Positions 35,105 through 43,187 of a stretch of 44,851 nt of DNA are shown here, in pieces (position 1 is the stretch's first letter; each line of letters begins with the position of its first letter). The notes beneath the pieces were generated by a model. The model had not been told where the DNA came from, did not search any database, and saw nothing but the letters and a program-made list of their open reading frames with translations. Made by a program: the position numbers and the translations under genes. The DNA lies in contig CBCYMK010000034.1 of the NCBI GenBank assembly GCA_965183875.1, positions 1 through 44,851 of the forward strand, written 5' to 3'. The stretch comes from UBA6772 sp965183875 (GTDB lineage: Bacteria > Bacteroidota > Bacteroidia > Flavobacteriales > UBA7430).

Positions 35105-35506
35105 ATGACTTCAAAAATAATTTACAAAAAGGGGCTCAGAACAGAAGCTACTCATATACAGTCGGGCAATAAAATAATCACAGATGCTCCAACAGACAAT
35201 AAAGGAAAAGGAGAAGCTTTCTCACCTACAGATTTGGTAGCAACAGCCCTAGCCTCCTGCATGCTCACTATTATGGGAATAAAAGCGGATGAAATGGACC
35301 TATCTATCGAAGGAACAACCGCTTCTACAGAAAAAATAATGGGTACTAATCCCCGAAGAATAGCACAAATAAATATTCATATAGAAGTTCTACTTACAGT
35401 AGATTCTAAAACGAAAACAATACTTGAAAAAGCCGCTGCTACTTGTCCAGTAATAAAATCTCTATCTTCAGACCTAATTTGTAATACACATTTTTCTTGG
35501 CAATAA
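35105..35506 (+). CDS. OsmC-family peroxiredoxin-like protein
   Basis: This 133-residue cytoplasmic protein has the OsmC/Ohr fold. The two family cysteines are in LATALASCMLTIMGI-type text (here ATALASCMLT) and in AAATCPVIKSL, the positions used for organic peroxide reduction. GKGEAFSPTDLVA is also typical. The OsmC rather than Ohr subgroup is likely but unproven. The peptidase gene follows 25 bases later, suggesting co-transcription. Confidence 0.9.
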   Translation: MTSKIIYKKGLRTEATHIQSGNKIITDAPTDNKGKGEAFSPTDLVATALASCMLTIMGIKADEMDLSIEGTTASTEKIMGTNPRRIAQINIHIEVLLTVDSKTKTILEKAAATCPVIKSLSSDLICNTHFSWQ

Positions 35507-35531
35507 AAGCAAGTTAACAAACACTACTCTC

Positions 35532-36896
35532 ATGAAATTCCTCTCGTTACTTTTTTGTATCAGCCTATGTTCATTTAGCTATGCGCAAGATGAAAAAACA
35601 ATTCGAACTATATACGACCTCGCACTAACCGAAAGTGAGGCTTACGAAAACCTTAGAGATTTATGTAAAAACATAGGAGCTAGACTTAGTGGTTCATCTG
35701 AGGCAGACAGTGCTGTAATTTGGGGAGAAAAAACACTTAAGCAACTTGGTCTAGACACCGTATACCTTCAAGATATTTCTGTTCCACATTGGGAAAGAGG
35801 AAGAAAAGAGAAGGGCTATTTCTACAATGAAAAAGGAAAAAACATGCTAGATATTTGTGCACTCGGAGGGTCCGTTTCTACAGGCATGAACCAGTTTATT
35901 AAGGGTGAGGTAATAGAAGTCCAGTCTATAGAAGAAGTGAATAACCTAGCTGACTCTATAGTAAAAGGCAAGGTTATTTTTTATAACCGACCAATGGACC
36001 CTAAAAAGATAAGTACTTTTAGTGCCTATGGATCATGCGTAGACCAACGCTACTCTGGTGCAGTAGAGGCTGCAAAAAAAGGCGCTATTGCTGTACTGGT
36101 AAGATCGATGAATGTTCGCAAAGACGACTTTCCACATACCGGAAGTATGGGCTATGAGGCTGGAGTAGATTCTATTCCAGCATTTGCAATTTCTACCAAC
36201 GGAGCCGATTATTTAAGTGAAAATATTAACAACTTCAAGCAACTCGAACTCAGTCTTAAATCACATTGCAAAACCTACCCAGACAAAATCTCCTACAATG
36301 TAATTGGTGAAATTAAAGGAAGTGTATATCCAAACCAATATATTACTGTTGGAGGACATTTGGATTCTTGGGACCTTGGAGAAGGAGCACACGACGATGG
36401 GGCTGGTGTAGTACAATCGATAGAAGTACTACACTTATTTAAAAAAATGAATATACAACCTAAACGTAGCCTTAGAGTTGTACTATTTATGAATGAAGAG
36501 AATGGAAATCGTGGGGGTATTAGTTATGCTGAAAGAGCAAGTGAAAAAAAAGAAAACCATTTACTCGCATTAGAAAGCGATAGAGGTGGTTTTTCTCCTA
36601 GAGGATTCTCAATAAATGGATCACAAAAACAATTGAATTCTATAAAAAAATGGGCGCCGCTCTTTGAGCCTTATGGGATACATGAATTTAAAATGGGATT
36701 TGCTGGAGTTGATATTAACCCATTAAAAAACGAAACTATCTGTCTTATAGGACTTTCTCCGGATTCACAAAGATATTTCGACCACCACCACTCCGATAAC
36801 GATGTATTCGAAGAAGTAAATAAAAGAGAACTTGAATTAGGAGCTGCAAGTATGACAGCACTCATCTATTTGATAGATAAGTATTGGGCTAAGTAA
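35532..36896 (+). CDS. Secreted M28-family metallopeptidase (carboxypeptidase Q-like)
   Basis: This 454-residue protein has a signal peptide (MKFLSLLFCISLCSFSYAQ), a protease-associated (PA)-type insertion (about 120-230) and a zinc peptidase domain. Metal ligands are visible: H and D in GGHLDSWDLGEGAHDDGAG, the catalytic Glu pair in FMNEENGNRGG, Asp in ALESDRGG, and His in FDHHHSDND. The general layout matches plasma glutamate carboxypeptidase/CPQ-like dipeptidases. A second copy of its last 16 codons lies just downstream at 36929-36976, showing that a paralogous copy once followed it. Confidence 0.92.
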   Translation: MKFLSLLFCISLCSFSYAQDEKTIRTIYDLALTESEAYENLRDLCKNIGARLSGSSEADSAVIWGEKTLKQLGLDTVYLQDISVPHWERGRKEKGYFYNEKGKNMLDICALGGSVSTGMNQFIKGEVIEVQSIEEVNNLADSIVKGKVIFYNRPMDPKKISTFSAYGSCVDQRYSGAVEAAKKGAIAVLVRSMNVRKDDFPHTGSMGYEAGVDSIPAFAISTNGADYLSENINNFKQLELSLKSHCKTYPDKISYNVIGEIKGSVYPNQYITVGGHLDSWDLGEGAHDDGAGVVQSIEVLHLFKKMNIQPKRSLRVVLFMNEENGNRGGISYAERASEKKENHLLALESDRGGFSPRGFSINGSQKQLNSIKKWAPLFEPYGIHEFKMGFAGVDINPLKNETICLIGLSPDSQRYFDHHHSDNDVFEEVNKRELELGAASMTALIYLIDKYWAK

Positions 36897-36928
36897 GACT
36901 GAATTGGTGAATAGTGAATAGAACTAAA

Positions 36929-36976
36929 TCATTGGCAGCTATTGTTTACTTAATAGACAAATACTGGCTGTATTAA
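36929..36976 (+). pseudogene. Remnant 3' end of a duplicated M28 peptidase gene
   Basis: In frame, these 48 bases read SLAAIVYLIDKYWLY and a stop, closely matching the end of the intact peptidase (SMTALIYLIDKYWAK, 36849-36896). No start or other peptidase sequence precedes it: only 32 bases, including two GTGAATA heptamers at 36907-36920, separate it from the intact gene. The best explanation is a tandem duplication followed by deletion of most of one copy. Confidence 0.75.
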
Positions 36977-37085
36977 ATGAATAGTATCATTACATATCTA
37001 AACTAAATAAACTCTTTGTTGGCTAAAGCTTTCACTTCTACATTTTGTTTGCGATAATTTTATATCTTAGAAAGAATTAATAGAT

Positions 37086-37169
37086 ATGAATAAAGAGAGA
37101 ATTAACCAAAAGAATTTAAAAATACAATCCTTTCTTTTTTTAATTAAAACTAAAACCGCACCACTATAA
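37086..37169 (+). pseudogene. Possible remnant of a LOG gene 5' end
   Basis: The first 21 bases match the start of the LOG gene at 39085 at about 17 positions (both begin ATGAATAAAGA), encoding MNKERIN versus MNKERLN. The similarity then fades and the frame stops after 27 codons. It may mark the earlier position of the LOG gene before the LRR gene arrived. The match is short, so chance is possible. Confidence 0.35.
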
Positions 37170-37205
37170 CGAATTACTACTAATGCATTAAACAATTATT
37201 CTATT

Positions 37206-38996
37206 ATGAAAAAGTTAATTTATTTAGTATTGTTTATGCCTCTTTCTTTATTTAGTCAAAGTTATATGGCTATAGAGCTAGATGCTCCAATGAGTTTTAA
37301 CCAAGGTTGGAATATGTTTGGCTACAGTTGTTATGATCCAATAGATGTAGAACAAGCCTTTAGCCCAATTGTAGATATAATTACCATAGTTAAAAACAAT
37401 GAGGGAGATGTATATTTACCCGACTTTGGTTTTGACGGAATTGGAGTTTTAGAAAGAAACCTTGGATATCAAATTAAAGTAATTGAAAATGTAACTAATT
37501 TTCAATTTTGCACTTTTTTAGTACCGCTTATTGAGGGATGTACAGACCAAACAGCCATTAATTATAACCAATATGCTAATACAGACGATGGCTCTTGCAT
37601 ACCTACTGTTTTTGGTTGTACTAACCCAATAGCTTGTAATTATACCGAATTAGCCAATACAGACGATGGCTCTTGTGAATTTCTTGAACCAGGTTTGAAT
37701 TGCGGCGAGAGTTACGATACTTATTACCCAATAGGAGACCCAATTTTCTTAGCTTGGCTTCAAGCAAATCACCCTTCTGTAATTGTAAACGATTCTTTAC
37801 ATATTGAGGCAGCAGAGAATTATAATGGAAGTTTTAATATTGGGCATGTAGATGACAACTTTAACTTTCCGTATGAATTTGAATTTCAAGGTATTACAAA
37901 CCTAGATGGCTTGCAATATTTTAGTAATTTAACCTATTTAAATATTGATGGTAACAGCTCATTAACAAGCATTCCTGATCTTTCTGGACTTACCAATTTA
38001 ACCTATTTAAATATTGGTAGTAACGACTCCTTAACAAACATCCCTGATCTTTCAGGACTTAGTAATTTAAACTATTTATACATTAGTCATAACGCTTCCA
38101 TTACAAGTATTCCCGACCTTTCTGGACTTAGTAATTTAAACTATTTATATATTTATGGTAACTACTACATAACAAGCATTCCTAATCTTTCTGGACTTAC
38201 CAATTTAACCGAATTAACTATTAGTTTTAACAATACCATTACAAGTATTCCTAATCTTTCTGGGCTTACTAATTTAACCGATTTAACTATTCATAATAAC
38301 GATGGGATAACAAGTTTTCCTAATCTTTCTGAACTCACCAGTTTAACAGATTTATCTATTTTTCATAACGATGCCATTACAAGTATTCCTGATCTTTCTG
38401 AACTCACCAATTTAACTTATTTATATATTAATAGTAACAATACCATTACAAGTATTCCTGACCTTTCTGAACTTACCAATTTAACCCATTTAATTATTAT
38501 TAGTAATGACTCTTTAAAAAGTATTCCTAGTTTTTCTGGACTTACCAATTTAACCAACTTATTTATTAGAAATAACGATGCCATTACAAGTATTCCTGAC
38601 TTTTATGGTCTTAGTAATTTAAACCATTTAACAATTCGTGATAATGATGGCATTACAAGTGTTCCTATTCTTTCTGAACTTACCAATTTAACCAACTTAG
38701 ATATTAAAGAAAACAACTCCTTAACAAACATCCCTGATCTTCCTGGACCTAGTAATTTACACTATTTATCTATAAATAATAACCCTGCCATTACAAGTAT
38801 TCCTGATCTTTCTGGGTATAGTAATTTAATCACTTTAAGTATTACAAATAACAATTCCCTAACAAGTATTTCTGATTTGTCTGGACTTAGTAATTTAACT
38901 TATTTATATATTAATGGTAACGCCTTTACATGTGTTGAGGGTGGCTACCCCGCTCAATTAACTATACAGTTTAATTGGCCTCCTATTTGCGAATAA
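37206..38996 (+). CDS. Secreted leucine-rich-repeat protein with DDGSC repeats
   Basis: This 596-residue protein has a signal peptide (MKKLIYLVLFMPLSLFSQ), a GWNMFGY…VKNNEGDVY…GYQIK module (about 30-100) nearly the same as the end of the 31708 gene, and two Cys-rich repeats (GCTDQTAINYN…DDGSC, GCTNPIACNYT…DDGSC; about 113-158). About 15 leucine-rich repeats of 23 residues follow (about 240-575, consensus LTNLTxLxIxxNxxITSIPDLSG). The end carries a Cys cap (FTCVEGGYPAQLTIQFNWPPIC). No T9SS domain is seen, so if surface-exposed it needs another route. LRRs suggest protein binding or adhesion. Confidence 0.88.
   Translation: MKKLIYLVLFMPLSLFSQSYMAIELDAPMSFNQGWNMFGYSCYDPIDVEQAFSPIVDIITIVKNNEGDVYLPDFGFDGIGVLERNLGYQIKVIENVTNFQFCTFLVPLIEGCTDQTAINYNQYANTDDGSCIPTVFGCTNPIACNYTELANTDDGSCEFLEPGLNCGESYDTYYPIGDPIFLAWLQANHPSVIVNDSLHIEAAENYNGSFNIGHVDDNFNFPYEFEFQGITNLDGLQYFSNLTYLNIDGNSSLTSIPDLSGLTNLTYLNIGSNDSLTNIPDLSGLSNLNYLYISHNASITSIPDLSGLSNLNYLYIYGNYYITSIPNLSGLTNLTELTISFNNTITSIPNLSGLTNLTDLTIHNNDGITSFPNLSELTSLTDLSIFHNDAITSIPDLSELTNLTYLYINSNNTITSIPDLSELTNLTHLIIISNDSLKSIPSFSGLTNLTNLFIRNNDAITSIPDFYGLSNLNHLTIRDNDGITSVPILSELTNLTNLDIKENNSLTNIPDLPGPSNLHYLSINNNPAITSIPDLSGYSNLITLSITNNNSLTSISDLSGLSNLTYLYINGNAFTCVEGGYPAQLTIQFNWPPICE
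37919..38932 (+). repeat. Tandem 69-base coding repeat (23-residue LRR units), about 15 copies
   Basis: Successive units share long stretches of identical DNA such as CTTACCAATTTAACC and AGTATTCCTGATCTTTCTG, so the array expanded recently or is kept alike by conversion. Units differ mainly in the variable xxN segment that forms the outer face. Confidence 0.9.
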
Positions 38997-39084
38997 ACTT
39001 AGGTTTTGTAAACTTTATACGTGATTTACATCAGGCGTTTTGATGTTTATTTGGTAGTAGATATTAATTTAAAATAAAGCAAAT

Positions 39085-39786
39085 ATGAATAAAGAACGAT
39101 TAAACAGAGATTTCAAACATAAAACATGGAACGAGATTAAGACAAAAGATTCTTGGCAACTTTTTAAGATTATGTCAGAGTTCGTTAATGGATTTGAGAA
39201 AATGAGTCGTATAGGCCCCTGTGTTACTATTTTCGGTTCTGCAAGAACGAAAAGTGAGCATAAATACTATCAACTAGCTACAGATATAGGCTACGAACTT
39301 TCGTCTAACGGCTATGGAGTTATTACTGGCGGTGGTCCTGGGATAATGGAAGCGGGAAACAAAGGGGCTAAACTAGGAGGAGCACCATCTGTAGGACTCA
39401 ATATTGACCTACCCTTTGAGGCTAGTAGCAACCTGTTTATAGACCCAGATAAAAACATAAATTTTGATTATTTCTTTGTACGAAAAGTGATGTTTGTGAA
39501 ATATTCACAGGCTTTTGTAGTAATGCCTGGAGGAATGGGAACCCTAGATGAACTCTTTGAAGCTATAACCCTTATACAAACAAAAAAGATAGACCTGTTT
39601 CCTATTATATTAGTAGGAACTAGTTTCTGGACTGGACTACTTAGCTGGTTAAAAGAAACTCTTGTTGCAGAAGGAACGATAAGTGAAACAGATTTAGATC
39701 TAATATCCGTAGTAGATTCTCCCGCTGAAATAATCCCTATTATAGATACCTTCTATGAAAACTACTTACTCAAACCAAACTTCTAG
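39085..39786 (+). CDS. LOG-family protein (TIGR00730-like)
   Basis: This 233-residue protein belongs to the LOG/lysine-decarboxylase-like family, which in characterised cases releases the base from nucleoside 5'-monophosphates (cytokinin-type phosphoribohydrolase). The nucleotide loop is GGGPGIMEAGNKGA and the family motif PGGxGTxxE appears as MPGGMGTLDELFEA. FGSAR at about residue 51 is also conserved. It is transcribed alone, between the LRR gene and the TonB receptor. The substrate in this organism is unknown. Confidence 0.9.
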   Translation: MNKERLNRDFKHKTWNEIKTKDSWQLFKIMSEFVNGFEKMSRIGPCVTIFGSARTKSEHKYYQLATDIGYELSSNGYGVITGGGPGIMEAGNKGAKLGGAPSVGLNIDLPFEASSNLFIDPDKNINFDYFFVRKVMFVKYSQAFVVMPGGMGTLDELFEAITLIQTKKIDLFPIILVGTSFWTGLLSWLKETLVAEGTISETDLDLISVVDSPAEIIPIIDTFYENYLLKPNF

Positions 39787-39921
39787 AAAACGAATATCCA
39801 ACAGAGTAAATTAAATATAACAACCGAATAATCACAAACGAAAAGGCTAAATGAGTTTTATCAATTAGGAACTCAAAATAAATCTTATACCTAATTTGGA
39901 ATGCTTGCATCATAATTTTAC

Positions 39922-39929
39922 TATTTTTG
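39922..39929 (+). promoter_or_regulatory. Predicted -7 element of the TonB receptor gene
   Basis: TATTTTTG matches TAnnTTTG and lies 20 bases before the ATG at 39950. TTTG at 39895 is a possible but loosely spaced -33 element. This supports 39950, not 39896, as the start. Confidence 0.5.
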
Positions 39930-39949
39930 AGAAAACTAAGCCAATCCCG

Positions 39950-41596
39950 ATGAAATTAAAATACATTCTACGCTTTTCATTTCTCTTTTTAATAGGACAA
40001 CAGCTAATGGCACAACAGCTTATTAAAGGTGTTGTTTACGATAAAAACAGTAAGGAATCATTAATTGGTGCCAACGTAATTATTCCGAACTCTTCTAAAG
40101 GAACCATGACAGACTTCGATGGCTTTTTTCAATTAGATGTTCCGAACCTACCTATCGATATTGAAGTTTCTTATATAGGTTATGAGAAAAAACTAATTAC
40201 TGTAAACTCTACTGATGCTTTAAAAATCTTCCTTGGAGAAGATAATTCCATACTATCTGAAATCGTAATTACAGATACGCGCTTAACTCAAAAGCAGAAA
40301 CAATCTGCTATTACCGTTGAGGCTTTAGATATATTAGCTATTAAAGAAACTCCAGCTGCGAGTTTTTATGAAGGTTTAGGGGCCCTTAAAGGAGTAGATG
40401 TTACCTCAGCCAGTTTAGGTTTTAAAATCATTAACACACGTGGATTTAACTCTACTTCACCGGTGCGGTCTTTACAAATTATTGATGGTGTAGATAACCA
40501 ATCTCCTGGACTTAACTTCGCACTAGGTAACTTTTTAGGTTCTTCAGAATTAGACCTTAAAAAAGTGGAGATTATAGTAGGTGCTAACTCTGCACTATAC
40601 GGTCCAAATGCATTTAATGGGGTAATAAGCATGGAAACGAAGGATCCTTTTCAGTTTCCTGGATTTTCTGCACAAATTAAAGGTGGGGCTAGAAATTTAG
40701 GTGAGATAGCAATGCGCTGTGCACATGCATTTAAAAATAAAGATGGAGACGATATCTTCGGAGCCAAATTTAATTTTTATAAAATGGTAGCCGACGACTG
40801 GGTAGCAAACAACTACGACCAAGCCTTCGACTCCCCTTCTATCACTACTAACCCTGGAGGATATGATGCAGTAAACAGATATGGAGATGAGTATTATAAA
40901 ACCTACTCTAATTTTGGTTCACACCCAGGCTTGGGAACTTTTCACCGTACCGGATACGAGGAAAAAGACTTAGTAGACTACAACACGGAAAACATCAAAA
41001 TGAATATGGCTTTATTCCTTAAGCCTACACAAAAAACTGAACTGATTTACGCTACCAATTACGGTACTGGAACAACCGTTTATCAAGGAGACAATCGCTA
41101 TAGCCTTAACGGATTACAATTTTTCCAAAACCGTTTAGAATTCAGACAAAAAGACAAATTCTTTATTCGATTATACGAAACACACGAAAATGCAGGTAAT
41201 ACATACGATGCGGTAGCCACAGCACAATCACTACTAAACAGACATCTTAGCGATAGTGACTGGAGTCGTAAATACGGTAACTACTGGACCACTGACATCT
41301 ACCCTAAAATTCTTGAATTACCTGGATGGGTTGACATTAACGACCTTCAATATTACGAAACTGATGAGCAAGGTAACTATATAGATGGAGACCCTGATCA
41401 ACCGGGCTTACAACTTGTTTATATAGACAATGCATACGAAAACTGGCATGCAGATATGAATGATATCTTAGACCTACACCAAGACTCTATAATCTCATTC
41501 CATGAACAAACAGAAAGCTATGTAAATAATTTTGTAGGACAGCAAAACTATAGCTTCCTTCATCCTGACTCAGCTGACTTTCAAGCAAGCCTTTAA
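39950..41596 (+). CDS. TonB-dependent receptor, N-terminal part (frameshift-split)
   Basis: The ATG at 39950 starts a signal peptide (MKLKYILRFSFLFLIGQQLMAQ). A carboxypeptidase-regulatory-like domain follows (GVVYDKNSKESLIGANVIIPN…TDFDGFFQLDV), then the plug domain (FYEGLGALKGVDVTSASLGFKIINTRGFNS…, SALYGPNAFNGVISMETKDPF) and the first barrel strands. The frame ends at 41596 after DSADFQASL. One base over, the reading continues KQAFNEITSQTRYDKNGN into the next frame, so a single extra base near 41580 splits a receptor of about 1030 residues. This could be a real mutation or a sequence error. The substrate is unknown; no SusD partner is nearby. Confidence 0.88.
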   Translation: MKLKYILRFSFLFLIGQQLMAQQLIKGVVYDKNSKESLIGANVIIPNSSKGTMTDFDGFFQLDVPNLPIDIEVSYIGYEKKLITVNSTDALKIFLGEDNSILSEIVITDTRLTQKQKQSAITVEALDILAIKETPAASFYEGLGALKGVDVTSASLGFKIINTRGFNSTSPVRSLQIIDGVDNQSPGLNFALGNFLGSSELDLKKVEIIVGANSALYGPNAFNGVISMETKDPFQFPGFSAQIKGGARNLGEIAMRCAHAFKNKDGDDIFGAKFNFYKMVADDWVANNYDQAFDSPSITTNPGGYDAVNRYGDEYYKTYSNFGSHPGLGTFHRTGYEEKDLVDYNTENIKMNMALFLKPTQKTELIYATNYGTGTTVYQGDNRYSLNGLQFFQNRLEFRQKDKFFIRLYETHENAGNTYDAVATAQSLLNRHLSDSDWSRKYGNYWTTDIYPKILELPGWVDINDLQYYETDEQGNYIDGDPDQPGLQLVYIDNAYENWHADMNDILDLHQDSIISFHEQTESYVNNFVGQQNYSFLHPDSADFQASL

Positions 41597-41639
41597 TGAA
41601 ATCACCTCACAAACACGGTACGACAAAAACGGAAATTTA

Positions 41640-43043
41640 GTGGGAGGAACAAAATTCTACGATAAATCAAAACTATACCATGCACAGGCAGAATATAAAT
41701 TTGAAGTAGGAGAAAATAGATTTACGGTAGGTGCAAACGCACGTATGTACGCACCTGACTCTGACGGTAGTATTTTCGAAGATGGATTTGTACAACACTA
41801 CAACGATAGATACCTTTTTGACGAACTAGGAAATCCGGTTCTAGAATTAGATACTACTATTGTAAATATTGGTACCCCATGGGTGCCTGAATTTGTTGAG
41901 GTTGTTGATACAACACACCTTTTTGAGATTGACACAATTATAGAAGACCTGGTAATTACAAATAAGGAATATGGAATTTATGCTGGTTATCAAAGAGACT
42001 TTTTGAGCGAAACGCTAAAGTTCTCTGCCTCTGCAAGAATGGATAAAAACCAAAACTTCGACTACCTTTTCTCTCCAGCAGCATCTATTGTGTACATGCC
42101 TACAGAAAAAGATGTAATTAGAGTATCGCTCTCTTCGGCTATTAGAAACCCTACACTTACCGACCAGTATTTAAACTACGATATTGGCCCTGCAATTTTA
42201 TTAGGTAATTTAAATGGGTTTGGGTACGATGAATATTTTGTGAATATAGACTCATTGGAACAATATTTTATCGGTGCTGAATGGAATCCAGATGCATTAC
42301 GAGGTGGGTTTATGAAAGTTGCACCTATACAACCAGAAAAAGTAAAAACTATTGAAGCAGGTTACAGAACAACACTTTTCAATAAACTATACCTAGATGC
42401 AAGTGTTTACTATAGTATATACGATGACTTTATTGGATACCAAACGGGGGCTTCATTCAAGTTTGGGTCTACCATAGTTGCTACCCAAGAAGATGTTACC
42501 GATGGATGGGCAACTGCTGTTGGCGATACCATAGACAACTACAACGATATTCTTTTACCATCAATACAAGGATATAGGGTAGCTGCCAATGCTAAAGATA
42601 AGGTAAGCACAAAAGGGTTTACACTAGGATTAAACTACTTCGTAAACCAATACTTAACCATCAATGGAAACTACTCTTGGAATAAGCTAAATAAAAAAGG
42701 TGCGGATGACCCTATCATCCCTGCTTTTAATACACCAGAACATAAATTCAATTTAGGATTTGGAGTTCGAGATGTTAACTTATTTGGTATTTCAAGACAC
42801 TGGGGCTTTAGCACAAATTACAAGTGGGTAGAAGGATTTATTTTCGAAGGCTCACCACAATTCACTGGAATTGTTCCTAGTTATTCACAATTAGATGCAC
42901 AGATAAATAAGGAAATTCCTGAAATAAAAGCGAACCTAAAAGTGGGTGCTTCGAACCTATTAAACAATAATGCCTACCAAGTTTATGGTGGGCCACGAGT
43001 AGGAAGGATGATGTATGCTTCTATACTTTTCGACCTACATTAA
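41640..43043 (+). CDS. TonB-dependent receptor, C-terminal barrel part (frameshift-split)
   Basis: This frame (467 codons from a GTG at 41640, open further upstream to about 41583) encodes the remaining beta-barrel strands of the receptor begun at 39950. Typical elements are FSASARMDKNQNFDYLFSP, VIRVSLSSAIRNPTLTDQYL, EKVKTIEAGYRTTLFNKLYLDASVYYSIYDDFIGY, and a final strand ending ASILFDLH with aromatic-rich C-terminus. It has no start of its own. A strong terminator follows at 43063-43088. Confidence 0.85.
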   Translation: MGGTKFYDKSKLYHAQAEYKFEVGENRFTVGANARMYAPDSDGSIFEDGFVQHYNDRYLFDELGNPVLELDTTIVNIGTPWVPEFVEVVDTTHLFEIDTIIEDLVITNKEYGIYAGYQRDFLSETLKFSASARMDKNQNFDYLFSPAASIVYMPTEKDVIRVSLSSAIRNPTLTDQYLNYDIGPAILLGNLNGFGYDEYFVNIDSLEQYFIGAEWNPDALRGGFMKVAPIQPEKVKTIEAGYRTTLFNKLYLDASVYYSIYDDFIGYQTGASFKFGSTIVATQEDVTDGWATAVGDTIDNYNDILLPSIQGYRVAANAKDKVSTKGFTLGLNYFVNQYLTINGNYSWNKLNKKGADDPIIPAFNTPEHKFNLGFGVRDVNLFGISRHWGFSTNYKWVEGFIFEGSPQFTGIVPSYSQLDAQINKEIPEIKANLKVGASNLLNNNAYQVYGGPRVGRMMYASILFDLH

Positions 43044-43062
43044 TAATTATGCACCGAATAAG

Positions 43063-43088
43063 AACCACCTACGGGTGGTTTTTTTTTT
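43063..43088 (+). terminator. Rho-independent terminator of the TonB receptor gene
   Basis: AACCACC and GGTGGTT form a perfect 7-base-pair stem with a TACG tetraloop, followed by ten T residues, 20 bases after the stop at 43043. Confidence 0.95.
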
Positions 43089-43132
43089 GGAAAAAACACA
43101 TTCAACAATACTCTTATATACAGAATGTTAGA

Positions 43133-43164
43133 TTTGTTTTAACATTTTAAAGTACCTATATTTA
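43133..43164 (+). promoter_or_regulatory. Predicted promoter of the hydrolase–cupredoxin gene
   Basis: TTTG at 43133-43136 and TATATTTA at 43157-43164, 20 bases apart, fit the Bacteroidetes -33/-7 layout with one mismatch at the last -7 base. An overlapping TAGATTTG (43129-43136) is an alternative -7. Confidence 0.45.
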
Positions 43165-43187
43165 GGCAGTATTAACTAAAACTACAA

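Larger units (their letters stand above)
36897..37205. other. Intergenic region containing gene remnants
   Basis: These 309 bases hold no intact gene. They contain a two-copy GTGAATA heptamer (36907-36920), the peptidase 3' remnant (36929-36976), and a 27-codon frame at 37086-37169 whose start MNKERIN resembles the LOG protein start MNKERLN at 39085. Confidence 0.7.

Noticed and set aside
37919..38932. Possible CRISPR or non-coding satellite
   Set aside because: The 69-base units stay in frame and encode regular 23-residue leucine-rich repeats.
41570..41600. Programmed frameshift in the TonB receptor
   Set aside because: There is no slippery heptamer, no downstream pseudoknot seen, and no precedent in this family; mutation or error is simpler.
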